45,271 bases of DNA from Caldilineaceae bacterium (GCA_019637695.1 JAHBVG010000050.1:1-45271); one strand, 5' to 3'; shown: positions 9,301 to 16,935, counted from the first letter of the stretch. Notes: generated by a model not told the origin, from the sequence alone. A program made the numbers and translations.

Positions 9301-9530
9301 GCTGTCAGCCAGCCGTTCCAATGTAAAGAGTGAAGCATACCCGCCGCTTCCAGTTCAGGGGGGGCGTTCCAGGCGCGTAAATGATCCGCAACAGCCAGCC
9401 CATGTTGGCAGCTATCCACGAGATGATGATTGCTGCTTCTAAACCGCTCATAGCGGCGCGGCGCATTGACCGTCGCTTGATCTACCATTGCCGCTATACA
9501 TTGGCGAGCGCTGTCAACCGCAGAAGCCAT
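6306..9530 (-). CDS. Catalytically degenerate RelA/SpoT homologue fused to a STAND/AAA ATPase
   Basis: The 1,074-residue protein starts at the ATG at 9530, with GGAGG 8 nt upstream. Domains in order: an HD-like region (~40-170), where H43 and H67 remain but the HD aspartate is Ser68 and the following acidic pair is Trp71-Asn72; a shortened synthetase region (~245-335), recognisable by ERDCYLLLHAIHSLWTPLDG and KLNGHRTLKTTV, with the G-loop Tyr replaced by His296, the catalytic Glu by Asp315, and no GRxKxxYS substrate loop; a TGS domain (~369-433); an RSH helical domain with KTSRARNDIRR (~445-535); a CC zinc finger with all four ligands (C556, C557, H582, C586); and an ACT domain (~612-685). 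C-terminal is an ATPase with Walker A GQKRIGKTS (744-752) and Walker B LILLLDEF (D843, E844). The parts that long RSH enzymes use on the ribosome are kept while both catalytic sites look dead. Probable role: nutrient- or tRNA-state sensor driving an ATPase switch (inference). Confidence 0.88.
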   Translation of the reverse strand: MASAVDSARQCIAAMVDQATVNAPRRYERFRSSNHHLVDSCQHGLAVADHLRAWNAPPELEAAGMLHSLHWNGWLTAEAIHNACGDRVAAICANYREILTTSPQGRIGGDPSVLRRARLYMAAYYDPLLALLGAADSWDHLSVAQQVEGNRRRRMIDEIEKATIPLFDMLGMGELKVAAEDWVMAHGPAQRDYHRLQERIAQTEALRSQTYAIVAAHLAESFPQAQLINHPHTPASLYQPHLPEKAHPEALQSLTVNAIVEEERDCYLLLHAIHSLWTPLDGSLVDHVGSSKLNGHRTLKTTVQVNAGSSLLRVDFHICTGEMDEINRWGLAAIHLRDQLQIDLPQAWWRQCAEGDAAIRSATMGDVSDPLYVFSPQGELFAMASGCSVVDYAYRVHSTLAHQCKQFLVNGVAVAPTTVLHHLDLLELVRDPLAPGPSQVWLEAAKTSRARNDIRRFLRRQGQGARHGQRMVEQDLQEMETLYGFGIPRHRLESTLESARRRLRLNRVEDLFTEVAAGRCNVKRMLHPLFAEEIVRQVQLPDGRRLHANQIRLARCCTPRTGEPIVGRPRYRGDVLIGIKVHRAGCAQLQESAPEEIVELGWRLRPPARTIRRLDVSALDEPGLLGAALTVIYNQHHMTLHKAEAESRYGQARMRFTVEADQDLIDQVERSLFALPNYRVDDVRQMQLLLSEWEDLAIPLTAVNTNPYSRLPVKDRDMLFGRREDLTRIQDLLTSGCALIMVRGQKRIGKTSLLLHLCDYRLLAPHFFPIFIDFQYFSRMDTSAGIFYEIASAVYNELQKAGRIGEIGAPLWHLFTQDAPRSLESYLRNVHTSLGGRLILLLDEFSTTIDAHDRGELAPRFFSQWRGLVQGVRDFASFVVVVQQVSYERVRHHHRDNPAWQLMEIGEPLFLRPLAEQEIADLIERPLRNYTRYTAAAIERIRQLTGGSPFLTQAFCYILVGTAGRQGISAIDVDAVESVAHQFLAPDENLFTHLLDLIHGLGDPVTRMLARLTDPNGDCVSIADLGRALPSIDADRLNAVLSNLIANDILIPCLANRGVRFASLLFARWLQANP

Positions 9531-9562
9531 AGCTGATTCCTCCAATGTCTAAGGCCCCAAAC

Positions 9563-9629
9563 CTTAAAGTTTTGCACTATCCCAAATTTCAATATTGATC
9601 TTGCATAATACTTGTGATATTTTGGGATA
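9563..9629. promoter_or_regulatory. Divergent promoter region with inverted-repeat candidate operator
   Basis: A perfect 9-bp inverted repeat, TATCCCAAA (9578-9586) and TTTGGGATA (9621-9629), lies in an A+T-rich gap. For the minus strand, TTGAAA (9592-9587) and TTTAAG (9568-9563) are 18 nt apart with the left arm between them. For the plus strand, TTGATC (9595-9600) and TATTTT (9618-9623) are 17 nt apart with the right arm over the -10. A protein bound to both arms could control the RSH-ATPase operon and the PH-domain gene together. Confidence 0.5.
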
Positions 9630-9751
9630 TGTAGCATCCGTCTTTTCCATATTATACACTTTTTGTTCTAAAAAGAAAGGAGAAAAATCTACAAAACCTA
9701 TCTCGACTTTCTCTCTGTGCATGAGTTGATAGGAGCAGAAAGGAAACCCCG

Positions 9752-10408
9752 ATGATCTGGCACAAGGACAGTGACAAGGACAGATCTCAAAAAAAGCAGC
9801 GGAACCTACATGAATGGACGACCCCAGCCTATCATGTAAAGAACGAGCGGCTAGAGACAAATGGAGCTTCGTTCTATGACATCACAACCAACAATCAACC
9901 ACCCAATAAGCGTTCCCGTGGAGAACTGCTGCTAGAACGACGGCGCAGCATCCGTTCATTTCATCTTCCGTGGCTCTTTGTTGCGCCGATGAGTGTGATT
10001 CTTTTCCTTTTCGCAGCAGTTCTGGTGCTTCAGGGCGCGTGGCAAGAAGCCTTTTTGTTTCTTTTGCTGGCGATTGTCGTGTGGCTGCCGTTGGCGATCC
10101 TCTCCTATACAACCCGATATCGTATATACGAAAACAGGATCGATATCCTGACAGGCTTCTTTGACTACCGGGAAGAATCCATCTGGCTCTTCCAAATTCG
10201 CGATGCTGTCTTTGCTCGCTCCCGATTAGATTGGGTGACAAACACTGCTTCTGTTTTGGTCACATTTGAGATGGATGGCAATTCCGCAATCATGCGGAAA
10301 CTCCCGCTGATAGGGTTAGGCAACATCCGCTTTATGCAAGAATTCCGAGATGAGCTTTTCGATGTGGCGATTCAACAACGCTACTTATTGAAAGGCTGGC
10401 GCATGTAG
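9752..10408 (+). CDS. Membrane protein with bacterial PH-like domain (YdbS/bPH_2-like)
   Basis: The 218-residue protein starts at an ATG with AAAGGA 7 nt upstream. A ~70-residue hydrophilic, charged N terminus is followed by two closely spaced membrane segments (about 73-97 and 100-123). Next is the segment RYRIYENRIDILTGFFDYRE and a beta-rich region to ~190, ending with a short basic C terminus. The order of paired helices and then a Y-x-I-x-x-x-R-I start is typical of bacterial PH-domain membrane proteins (DUF304 class), whose biochemical role is mostly unknown. The unusually long N-terminal tail is not typical and I cannot assign it. It is divergent from the RSH-ATPase operon and may share its operator, which suggests a linked function. 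Confidence 0.72.
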   Translation: MIWHKDSDKDRSQKKQRNLHEWTTPAYHVKNERLETNGASFYDITTNNQPPNKRSRGELLLERRRSIRSFHLPWLFVAPMSVILFLFAAVLVLQGAWQEAFLFLLLAIVVWLPLAILSYTTRYRIYENRIDILTGFFDYREESIWLFQIRDAVFARSRLDWVTNTASVLVTFEMDGNSAIMRKLPLIGLGNIRFMQEFRDELFDVAIQQRYLLKGWRM

Positions 10409-10491
10409 CACTGACACAGTATAGCACAAAGATCCACAAAATGAAGGTGGATTGCACACAAATTGTTGGATCTAGTTGAAAATTTAAGATC

Positions 10492-10528
10492 GAAGAAGCC
10501 CGCAATCTACTTGATTACGGGCTTCTTC
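10492..10528. terminator. Bidirectional terminator hairpin between PH-domain gene and PBP gene
   Basis: The arms 10492-10507 and 10513-10528 (16 bp, one mismatch, loop TACTT) sit between two convergent genes; the core is GAAGAAGCCCG paired with CGGGCTTCTTC. Short A/T-rich runs flank it on both sides. Confidence 0.75.
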
Positions 10529-10576
10529 AATGGGTTTCAGAATCAAAAATCATAGAGAACAGGAACGGTTGCGACT

Positions 10577-13318
10577 CTATGCGTCTGGCGGCTCCGCCCC
10601 AGGATCGACCGGCGGCTCCGGGATCGGTGTTTCCACAGGCGGGGGCGGCTCCTCCACTGGCGGAAGTTCCGGCGCCGCAGGGATTGGCGTCTCGGTGGGG
10701 ACTTCCACTTCCACAGGGATCGGCGTCCATGTGGGCGTCAGGGTTGGTTCCGGCGCTGCGACTGCTTCGACAAAGACGCGCACCCGGCGCTCATATTCGT
10801 TGCCAAATTGATCGCGTACGATCAGACGCAGGGTATGCGGGCCGGGCGCAAGCCCTGATGGATCCCAATAGCCGAGGATGCTCTCTTCTATGGGGTAATC
10901 GACCGGCCCCCAAATCGGCAGGCTGAACGCGCCCGGATCATGGCTGACCCCATATTGGAGTTCGTAATTGGCAAAGCCAGGCACATTGGCGCTTCCCACA
11001 ACCTGCACTGTCCCGCGGATCACAGCGCCTTCCACCGGCTCGCGGATAGCCGCGTTCGGTTCGGATGTGAAGAGATCGCTTTCCTGACTGGGGGGTTGCA
11101 CACCGCCGTGCTGTTCGGCCCATTGTCGATAGGGTTCCGGGTAGATCTTGAAGGGGCGTTCTTCGATCAGTTCCGCCGGCGTGAACTCAGTGGCGAGCAG
11201 ACCGGTCACCCTGTCGATGCGCACCATCTGCCAGAGATCATATTCGGGGGGCAGGGGTGGGCGCGCTTCGGCATAGGGGAATTGGATACGTTCAGGGCAG
11301 GCCGCCGAGGGCTGCGTACCCGTGTCGGCGCAGATCTCGAAGGAACGGACGCCTGGCGGCGCTGTGAAGTTCGCCACGGGGACATTGTTGTGCGCAGCCA
11401 CCATGAAACGATTCCAGATCTGCGCCGCGCCGCTCAGACCTGCCACCCGTTCCATAGGCGAGTTGTTGTTGTTGCCAACCCAGACACCGGCGACCAACTG
11501 CGGGGTATAGCCGACGGTGAGCGAATCGCGATAATCATTGGTGGTGCCAGTTTTGGCGGCTGCCGGGCGTCCGATGTTCAGCGCCGAATTCAAGCCAAAG
11601 ATGGGCGCACGCGCCACGTTGTCGCTGAGGATCGCCGTCATCAAGTAAGCGTTGGCCGCATCCACCACCTGTTGGCCGGCCGCGCCTGTACTTCCAAAGC
11701 GGCACGGTCCTTCCGCCCCTTCGCCGCAGAGTACATTGCCCTGGGCATCCTCGATTTTGAGGATGGCGATGGGTGATTGGTAGACGCCATTGTTGGCCAG
11801 CACGGCGAAACCCCCGGCCATTTCCAGCAGCGGCACTTCCCCGGCGCCCAGGCTCAAACTTAGCCCATAATCAGGACGGATCAGGGTTGTGATGCCAAGG
11901 CGGCGGGCCACCTCTAGAAATTCAGGAATGGTGACAGCCTGCAAGGCGCGCACCGCGGGGATGTTGTAGCTGTTCGCCAGCGCCGAGCGCACAGTGACCA
12001 TGCCATGTTCGTTGAGATCGTAATTGGTGGGCCGCCAGGGTGGGTTCGCTCCGTCGGGGAACTCCTCCTCAATGTCGGCCAGGAGCGTGCCCGGCGTCCA
12101 TCCCTGTTTTTCAAAGGCGGCCAGATAGACAAAGGGCTTGATCGAGCTGCCCGGCTGGCGTGGGGCCAGTGCCATATTGACCTGTCCATCGATCTCGACG
12201 TTGTCAAAATCCGCGCTGCCCACCAGCGCCAGGATCTGCCCGGTCTGCGGCTCCAGGGCAACGAGCGCGCCATTGGAGACATTCCGGCCAGCCAACGCGG
12301 CGACCTGCTCTGCAACGATCTGTTCGGCAGTCGCTTGCAATGCGGGATCCAGCGTGGTGGTGACGTTGAGGCCAGCTTTGTAGAGCCCCTGGATCCCCTC
12401 TTGTTGGAAGAGCGCCTCCAATTGTTGGCGCACGTAGAGCGTAAAATGGGGCGATTGGAATTCAAAACGCAACGGCACATAAGAGAGCGGCTCGCGCCAG
12501 GCGGCGTCGGCTTCCGCCGTGGTGATGTAGCCCTGCTCCGCCATCAAACCCAGCACCACGGCCTGGCGGTTCTTAGCCCGATCCGGATAGGTGTAAGGGT
12601 CATAATAGGCGGGCAATTGGGGCAGACCGGCCAGCAGCGCCGCTTCGGCCAGGGTGAGATCCCCGGCGTCTTTGTTGAAATAGGTCTTGGCGGCGGCGTC
12701 AATGCCATAGGCAAAGTTGCCGTAGTAGAGTTCATTCAGATAGAACTCAAGGATCTCATCCTTGCTATAGTTGAGGCTGACCTCAGTGGCGAGGATCGCC
12801 TCTTTGATCTTGCGCTGCGCAGTGCGCTCCGCCAACTGTCCCGGCTGCGTCAAGAAGACCATCTTGACCAACTGCTGGGGGATGGTCGACCCGCCGGAGA
12901 CGAATTCGCGTTCGAGTATCGCATAGTAAACAACGCGCGCCAACGCTACCGGGTCTACGCCGCGATGGACGAAGAAGTTGGCGTCCTCGGTGGAGATGGT
13001 GGCGTGGATCAGAAAGGGTGAAATTCGGCCCAGCGGTACAAAGACGCGACGCCCGGCGTTGGGATCAAAGGTTTCGTTGAGCAGATTGCCGGCGCGATCA
13101 TAGATGCGCGTACTCTGGAAGGAACTGAGTTCGCTACGCAACTCGCCCGGCATGGGCAGCTCATCGGCGATGCTGGCGTAGGTGATCACCGCGCCGCTCA
13201 GCACCAACAGCGCCACGATCAAAAATGTCAATGTGCCGGCGATGATGCCCTTCCACAGGTCGCTGCGGTTCGACGGCGGTTTGGTCGGTGGGATAGACTC
13301 AAGTGTGTATTGGTTCAT
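10577..13318 (-). CDS. Class A penicillin-binding protein (bifunctional transglycosylase/transpeptidase)
   Basis: The 913-residue protein polymerises lipid II and cross-links peptidoglycan outside the membrane. There is one N-terminal signal anchor (about 25-47). The GT51 domain shows STEDANFFVHRGVDP, GGSTIPQQLVK and QRKIKEAILA (about 105-170). The transpeptidase domain has all three active-site motifs: PGSSIKPF (SxxK), ANSYNIPA (SxN) and AAKTGTTND (KTG). After about residue 720 comes a beta-sandwich-like segment (IREPVEGAVIRGTVQVVGSA) and then a tail of about 60 residues rich in Pro, Glu and Thr, probably a wall-spanning spacer. No clear Shine-Dalgarno precedes the ATG at 13318. PBP1a and PBP1c-like assignments are both possible, so no symbol is given. 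Confidence 0.95.
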   Translation of the reverse strand: MNQYTLESIPPTKPPSNRSDLWKGIIAGTLTFLIVALLVLSGAVITYASIADELPMPGELRSELSSFQSTRIYDRAGNLLNETFDPNAGRRVFVPLGRISPFLIHATISTEDANFFVHRGVDPVALARVVYYAILEREFVSGGSTIPQQLVKMVFLTQPGQLAERTAQRKIKEAILATEVSLNYSKDEILEFYLNELYYGNFAYGIDAAAKTYFNKDAGDLTLAEAALLAGLPQLPAYYDPYTYPDRAKNRQAVVLGLMAEQGYITTAEADAAWREPLSYVPLRFEFQSPHFTLYVRQQLEALFQQEGIQGLYKAGLNVTTTLDPALQATAEQIVAEQVAALAGRNVSNGALVALEPQTGQILALVGSADFDNVEIDGQVNMALAPRQPGSSIKPFVYLAAFEKQGWTPGTLLADIEEEFPDGANPPWRPTNYDLNEHGMVTVRSALANSYNIPAVRALQAVTIPEFLEVARRLGITTLIRPDYGLSLSLGAGEVPLLEMAGGFAVLANNGVYQSPIAILKIEDAQGNVLCGEGAEGPCRFGSTGAAGQQVVDAANAYLMTAILSDNVARAPIFGLNSALNIGRPAAAKTGTTNDYRDSLTVGYTPQLVAGVWVGNNNNSPMERVAGLSGAAQIWNRFMVAAHNNVPVANFTAPPGVRSFEICADTGTQPSAACPERIQFPYAEARPPLPPEYDLWQMVRIDRVTGLLATEFTPAELIEERPFKIYPEPYRQWAEQHGGVQPPSQESDLFTSEPNAAIREPVEGAVIRGTVQVVGSANVPGFANYELQYGVSHDPGAFSLPIWGPVDYPIEESILGYWDPSGLAPGPHTLRLIVRDQFGNEYERRVRVFVEAVAAPEPTLTPTWTPIPVEVEVPTETPIPAAPELPPVEEPPPPVETPIPEPPVDPGAEPPDA

Positions 13319-13390
13319 AATGTTTTAAACGATAGAGTTAAAGCTCAATTGAGCGATGATGGGCAAGTTGCAGGGGATAGACAATACGCT

Positions 13391-13434
13391 CCCAGTCCCC
13401 GCCGACCGCAGCGGTCGGGTCCCCAGTCCCCGAT
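13391..13434. repeat. CCCAGTCCCC repeats flanking a small hairpin
   Basis: Two CCCAGTCCCC-type blocks (13391-13400 and about 13421-13434) flank the hairpin CCGACCG-CAG-CGGTCGG. The motif recurs near 19083 and 19336, so this belongs to the same heptamer repeat class. It lies between two minus-strand genes. Confidence 0.55.
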
Positions 13435-13436
13435 CT

Positions 13437-14984
13437 TCACGGCCACTGCCACGGCAGTCGGTTTTGGTAAACCCAGGCCGCGGTGTGGAGGGCTTGCACC
13501 AATATCAGCGGCGCAACAGCCGCCCGGCGCAGACGCGGATCGGGCAAGAAGCGGGGCAGCGACCAGACCAACCAGAGCGTCGTGGGGATCGCCGCCAGGC
13601 TAAAGAGATCCCAATCGCGCTGCCCGCCATAGTCAGGATTCCAGATTGTGATCAGCAAAAGATGGGCGCCCGCCGCCAGCGCCAAAAAGCGGGTGATCGC
13701 CCATTCGATCCAATTTTCATCATAGGTAAGACGTTTCCTGGCCGTAATGGTTCCGATCCAGCCGAGCAGCAAGGCGGGCAGGACCACCGGCGCCGTCAAC
13801 GCCTGTTGGTTGAGCAGATCGCGGATATGGAGCCAACTGAACATGGTGTAGTGCTCCCAGCGCGTCGTCGTCTCGAAGAGCGGAACCAGCCAGCGTCCAT
13901 CCCCGCCCCCAGGACGGTCGTGATCGAGCAGCGCCGCAATGCCGTGCCCGCCCATCTCCATCAGCGCAACCGTGAATATGGCGACGACGAACATCGGCAG
14001 GACGATTGAAGTGAGAATATGGAGTGTAGAATGCAGAATTAGATATTGGGTATTGGGTATTGGGTATTGGGTAGCGCCGCTAGACTCGTTCGTCGTCTGC
14101 GATCTGCGGTCTGCGGTCTGCGGTCCACCGTCTGCCATCCTCCACCAGCAGACCATCCCCACGAAGAGCAGGCTGGGCGCGTAGACCACCGTGCTGGGAT
14201 GGGTTGCATTGGTAATCGTCAGGACGGTGGCCGCCAGCCAGAGTGGACGCTCGCCGAGCAGGGTCTTCATCCCCAACCAGAGGTAGGCAAGGATGCCGGC
14301 CGCGGCAAAACTGTAATTTTCGATGTAGCCAAAAAAAAGTTGGATCAACCCCAGTGAGGTCAACAACCCAAAGGTGATCCAATGGGGGGCCAGCCGTCGA
14401 TCCGCGCTCAACTGTAGGACGATCCACAGGTAGATCCCCCCGGCCAGGGGGCTGAGCAATCGGTAGACCGGCGCAGCGTCGCGCCAGCCCATGGGATCGC
14501 CCAACCAATGCCAGACGCGGCTGTGCAGATAGACATCGAGCGGCGCCTGCCAGGAGTGGGTGAGGCGCAATGAAGGATCGGGCCAACTGATGGCATTGGT
14601 AAGGATGTAGGCATCCCCCCAACGGGTGTGGACGATGGGGAAGGTCCAAAAACTGAGGAAGAGCATCCCCGCGCCGAGCCAGAGCCAGCGACGATGGATC
14701 GGCAATGCCGTCGGCTGCGGCGAGCGGATCTGCCACCATCCCCAACCGATGGAAAGGAGAACCAGCGCAGCGCCCGTCCACCGTAGCGGAGATGGCACAT
14801 AGGTGATCGGCCACAATCCCCACCAGGCGCTTTCAGCGTCAGCGGGGGTAGGCAACGCCGCCGTCGTTGCCGGGAGGGCAGCGACGTAGAGATGCAGCGC
14901 CGTCAAAATCAGCGCCAGGATGTGGAGCGCGATCACAATATATCGTTGGGTTGTCTGTGAAATCAGCCATTGCATAGCGGACAT
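13437..14984 (-). CDS. Polytopic membrane protein of unknown function with in-frame heptamer-repeat insert
   Basis: The 515-residue protein has roughly ten hydrophobic segments and no family that I can name firmly. The loops HTRWGDAYILTNAISWPDPS and NPDYGGQRDWDLFS recall GT39/DUF-type membrane glycosyltransferases of Chloroflexota, but I see no certain catalytic motif. Between two membrane helices, at about residues 285-315, lies a hydrophilic low-complexity stretch (PQTADRRSQTT... TQYPIPNTQY) encoded by the heptamer arrays at 14044-14124. This stretch is surely an inserted repeat, not part of the ancestral fold, and the frame stays open through it. The start at 14984 has no obvious Shine-Dalgarno; an in-frame ATG three codons later is an alternative. 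A terminator separates it from the upstream lipoprotein gene. Confidence 0.7.
   Translation of the reverse strand: MSAMQWLISQTTQRYIVIALHILALILTALHLYVAALPATTAALPTPADAESAWWGLWPITYVPSPLRWTGAALVLLSIGWGWWQIRSPQPTALPIHRRWLWLGAGMLFLSFWTFPIVHTRWGDAYILTNAISWPDPSLRLTHSWQAPLDVYLHSRVWHWLGDPMGWRDAAPVYRLLSPLAGGIYLWIVLQLSADRRLAPHWITFGLLTSLGLIQLFFGYIENYSFAAAGILAYLWLGMKTLLGERPLWLAATVLTITNATHPSTVVYAPSLLFVGMVCWWRMADGGPQTADRRSQTTNESSGATQYPIPNTQYLILHSTLHILTSIVLPMFVVAIFTVALMEMGGHGIAALLDHDRPGGGDGRWLVPLFETTTRWEHYTMFSWLHIRDLLNQQALTAPVVLPALLLGWIGTITARKRLTYDENWIEWAITRFLALAAGAHLLLITIWNPDYGGQRDWDLFSLAAIPTTLWLVWSLPRFLPDPRLRRAAVAPLILVQALHTAAWVYQNRLPWQWP
14044..14124. repeat. Heptamer arrays TATTGGG x4 and CTGCGGT x4 inside a coding region
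   Basis: TATTGGG is repeated four times at 14044-14071, and CTGCGRT four times at 14097-14124. Both have period 7, so three units (21 bp) preserve the frame and give a seven-residue peptide period on the minus strand (IPNTQYP-like). The two motifs recur at 2039-2101 and 18446-18480. Confidence 0.9.
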
Positions 14985-15008
14985 TCTAGACCAGGAATGG
15001 AAAAGGCC

Positions 15009-15047
15009 AAAAAAGAGCGGTCAGCCTCACAACGAGACTGACCGCTT
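15009..15047 (-). terminator. Intrinsic terminator of the SH3b-FAS1 lipoprotein gene
   Basis: The stem AGCGGTCAG / CTGACCGCT (15038-15046 and 15016-15024, 13-nt loop) is followed on the minus strand by CTTTTTT. It lies between the lipoprotein gene (ends 15201) and the next minus-strand gene (starts 14984). Confidence 0.8.
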
Positions 15048-15094
15048 CTCTGTGCAATGATGAATTGGGTGTATTCAAATCCAGTTGGGAGGCA

Positions 15095-15158
15095 GAGTGA
15101 GCACGCCGCTGTCTTCAGCGCTTCGTGCGGTCGGGACGGCACGTGGGCGTGCCTACTC
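15095..15158. repeat. Imperfect palindromic element downstream of the lipoprotein gene
   Basis: The outer arms GAGTGAGCACGCC (15095-15107) and GGCGTGCCTACTC (15146-15158) pair at 11 of 13 positions. Inside, GGCACG-TGGG-CGTGCC (15138-15153) forms an alternative hairpin. It has no coding capacity. It could be a small dispersed element or part of the transcript's 3' end. Confidence 0.4.
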
Positions 15159-15200
15159 CGCTTCAACCCATTTTGAAAACACCCTGATGAGTTGGGCTGG

Positions 15201-16757
15201 TTACTGTTGCGGCGCGCCAATCTGAATGAACTCAGTGGCGATCCAGCTTGGGCCTGCCGTGCGGGGGATGTTGATCAACGCCCATTGTCCATCCGCAGTG
15301 ACGGCGACGACTTCATAGGTTTCACCTTCGTTGAGGAAGCTACGCAGCTCGGCATCGACGGAAGGCGCGTTGCGCACACGCAGGCGAGCGCCATCGCTGG
15401 TGGCAACGGTCACACTGCCCAAAGTGGGGATCACGGCAACATCCTGCGAGAGGATGATGAATTCAGACGAGACCCAGCCCACGCCCCGCAATCTGGGGAT
15501 CGCCAGACCTGTCCACGCGCCGTCGGCGCTCTGCTCAACCACCGCGAAGAATTCCCCATTGCGCACGCCCCACACCACATCCGCGTTGAGATCAGGCGCA
15601 CGCCGCACACGCAGCGTCTGTGTAGAACCGGTGTTGACCTCGGCAAGGGTGTTGCTGGCGGCCAGTGTAATCGATCCACCCGCAGGGGCTGCCACCGTGG
15701 GAACCGGCGTTGCAACGGCTTCCTGTGCCGGGGTGATCGTCCCTGTGGGGGTGATGGTCTCTGTCTCAGTGACAACTGCCGCTGGCGTCGGGGTAGCAAC
15801 TTCCGCCGCAGCCAGCGCGGCGATGATCGACTCAAGATCGACAACACTGGGCGTAAGCACAGCGTCGATCACATGGACAACACCGTTGCTGGCCGCAATA
15901 TCGGTCAAGATGATGTTGGCGCCGTTGACGGTGACTGCGCCGCCGGCAATGCTGAAGGTCAACGTCTCACCCTGGAGTGTGTCGATTTCCATATTGTCGC
16001 TAATATCCGCGGCCAGGATTTCGCCGGGCACGACATGGAAGAGCAGAATCTGCGCGAGCGCGCCTTCAGGATCGGCCAACAGCGCATTGAGCGCGCCGGC
16101 GGGCATGGCAGCAAAAGCATCGTCCGTGGGGGCAAAGACGGTGAATGGCCCCTCTGCGCTCAATGCATCGACCAGACCAGCCGCCTCCAGGGCTGTCACC
16201 AGTGTGGAGAAGTCGTCAACCGCGGATGCGGTTTCCACAAGGTCGATCTGCGGGGTGACAGGGATGGCCGTTGCTGTAGGCTCTGCGATGGGGGTAGCCG
16301 TAGGCGGCGGCGCAGCGACCATTGTATCTTCGGTGCTGCCATCGGTAATCGCAAGGCTGGCAATCTGGCCGGAGACAGTGACGAATTCGGCAGAGACCCA
16401 ACCCGTTGTCTCAACGTCGGGAACCTGAATTTGAAGCCAAATTCCGTCGGCGCTACGCCCGAGTACGGTGATCACCGTCCCTTCGCGCAGACCGGCGACG
16501 ATGGCCGTTTCTACGCTGGGTCCCTGACGTACGCGCAGAGATCGGGTGTTGACAGTCGCTTCAAGAATCGCGGGTTCTAAAGATTCCTGGCTGGGTTCAG
16601 CGGTTTCGGTGGCGTCAGGGGTGGCGTCGTCGCCCACTGATTCCCCAACCGGCGCAGTAGCACCCATGACGAATACGCCCTGGTCATTCACGTAACAACC
16701 GCTGAAGAGTAGCGCCAAGATAAAGAGTACGCTGACAATAAGATGGGGATGCTTCAT
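15201..16757 (-). CDS. Secreted lipoprotein with SH3b, fasciclin (FAS1) and two more SH3b domains
   Basis: The 518-residue protein starts at an ATG with AAGGA upstream. A lipobox (LLFSGC, Cys21) predicts lipidation and display on the cell surface. A Thr/Glu-rich linker is followed by a bacterial SH3 domain (about 66-130, TRSLRVRQGPSVETAIVAGL). After a Pro/Thr linker comes one FAS1 domain (about 172-305) with the diagnostic FTVFAPTDDAFAAMP and HVVPGEILAADI. Two more SH3b domains follow, with LRVRRAPDLNADVVWGV (about 382-) and LRVRNAPSVDAELRS (about 455-). Each SH3b ends in a GWVSSEF-like or SWIATEF strand. FAS1 domains mediate adhesion and SH3b domains commonly bind peptidoglycan, so a wall-bound adhesion or matrix protein is likely. 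It is a single-gene unit with its own terminator. Confidence 0.9.
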   Translation of the reverse strand: MKHPHLIVSVLFILALLFSGCYVNDQGVFVMGATAPVGESVGDDATPDATETAEPSQESLEPAILEATVNTRSLRVRQGPSVETAIVAGLREGTVITVLGRSADGIWLQIQVPDVETTGWVSAEFVTVSGQIASLAITDGSTEDTMVAAPPPTATPIAEPTATAIPVTPQIDLVETASAVDDFSTLVTALEAAGLVDALSAEGPFTVFAPTDDAFAAMPAGALNALLADPEGALAQILLFHVVPGEILAADISDNMEIDTLQGETLTFSIAGGAVTVNGANIILTDIAASNGVVHVIDAVLTPSVVDLESIIAALAAAEVATPTPAAVVTETETITPTGTITPAQEAVATPVPTVAAPAGGSITLAASNTLAEVNTGSTQTLRVRRAPDLNADVVWGVRNGEFFAVVEQSADGAWTGLAIPRLRGVGWVSSEFIILSQDVAVIPTLGSVTVATSDGARLRVRNAPSVDAELRSFLNEGETYEVVAVTADGQWALINIPRTAGPSWIATEFIQIGAPQQ

Positions 16758-16935
16758 TGGTCTTCCTTGATCTTTGTTGATTTATAGGGATGAGAACTCA
16801 CCATAAGATGAGATGAGCAATGATGTTATGAGCCGTTGGACCGTCGCTTACCGAGGGCACCGTTGGCTATTATCGCATGGCTATTTGGGGTTGACAAAAA
16901 AGCCAGCCTTGTACGCCGTTCGATTTCTCGCTCCA

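Noticed and set aside
15192..16580. A 462-codon plus-strand frame opposite the SH3b-FAS1 lipoprotein gene
   Set aside because: Cys/Gly/Arg-rich shadow translation without start signal or domain.
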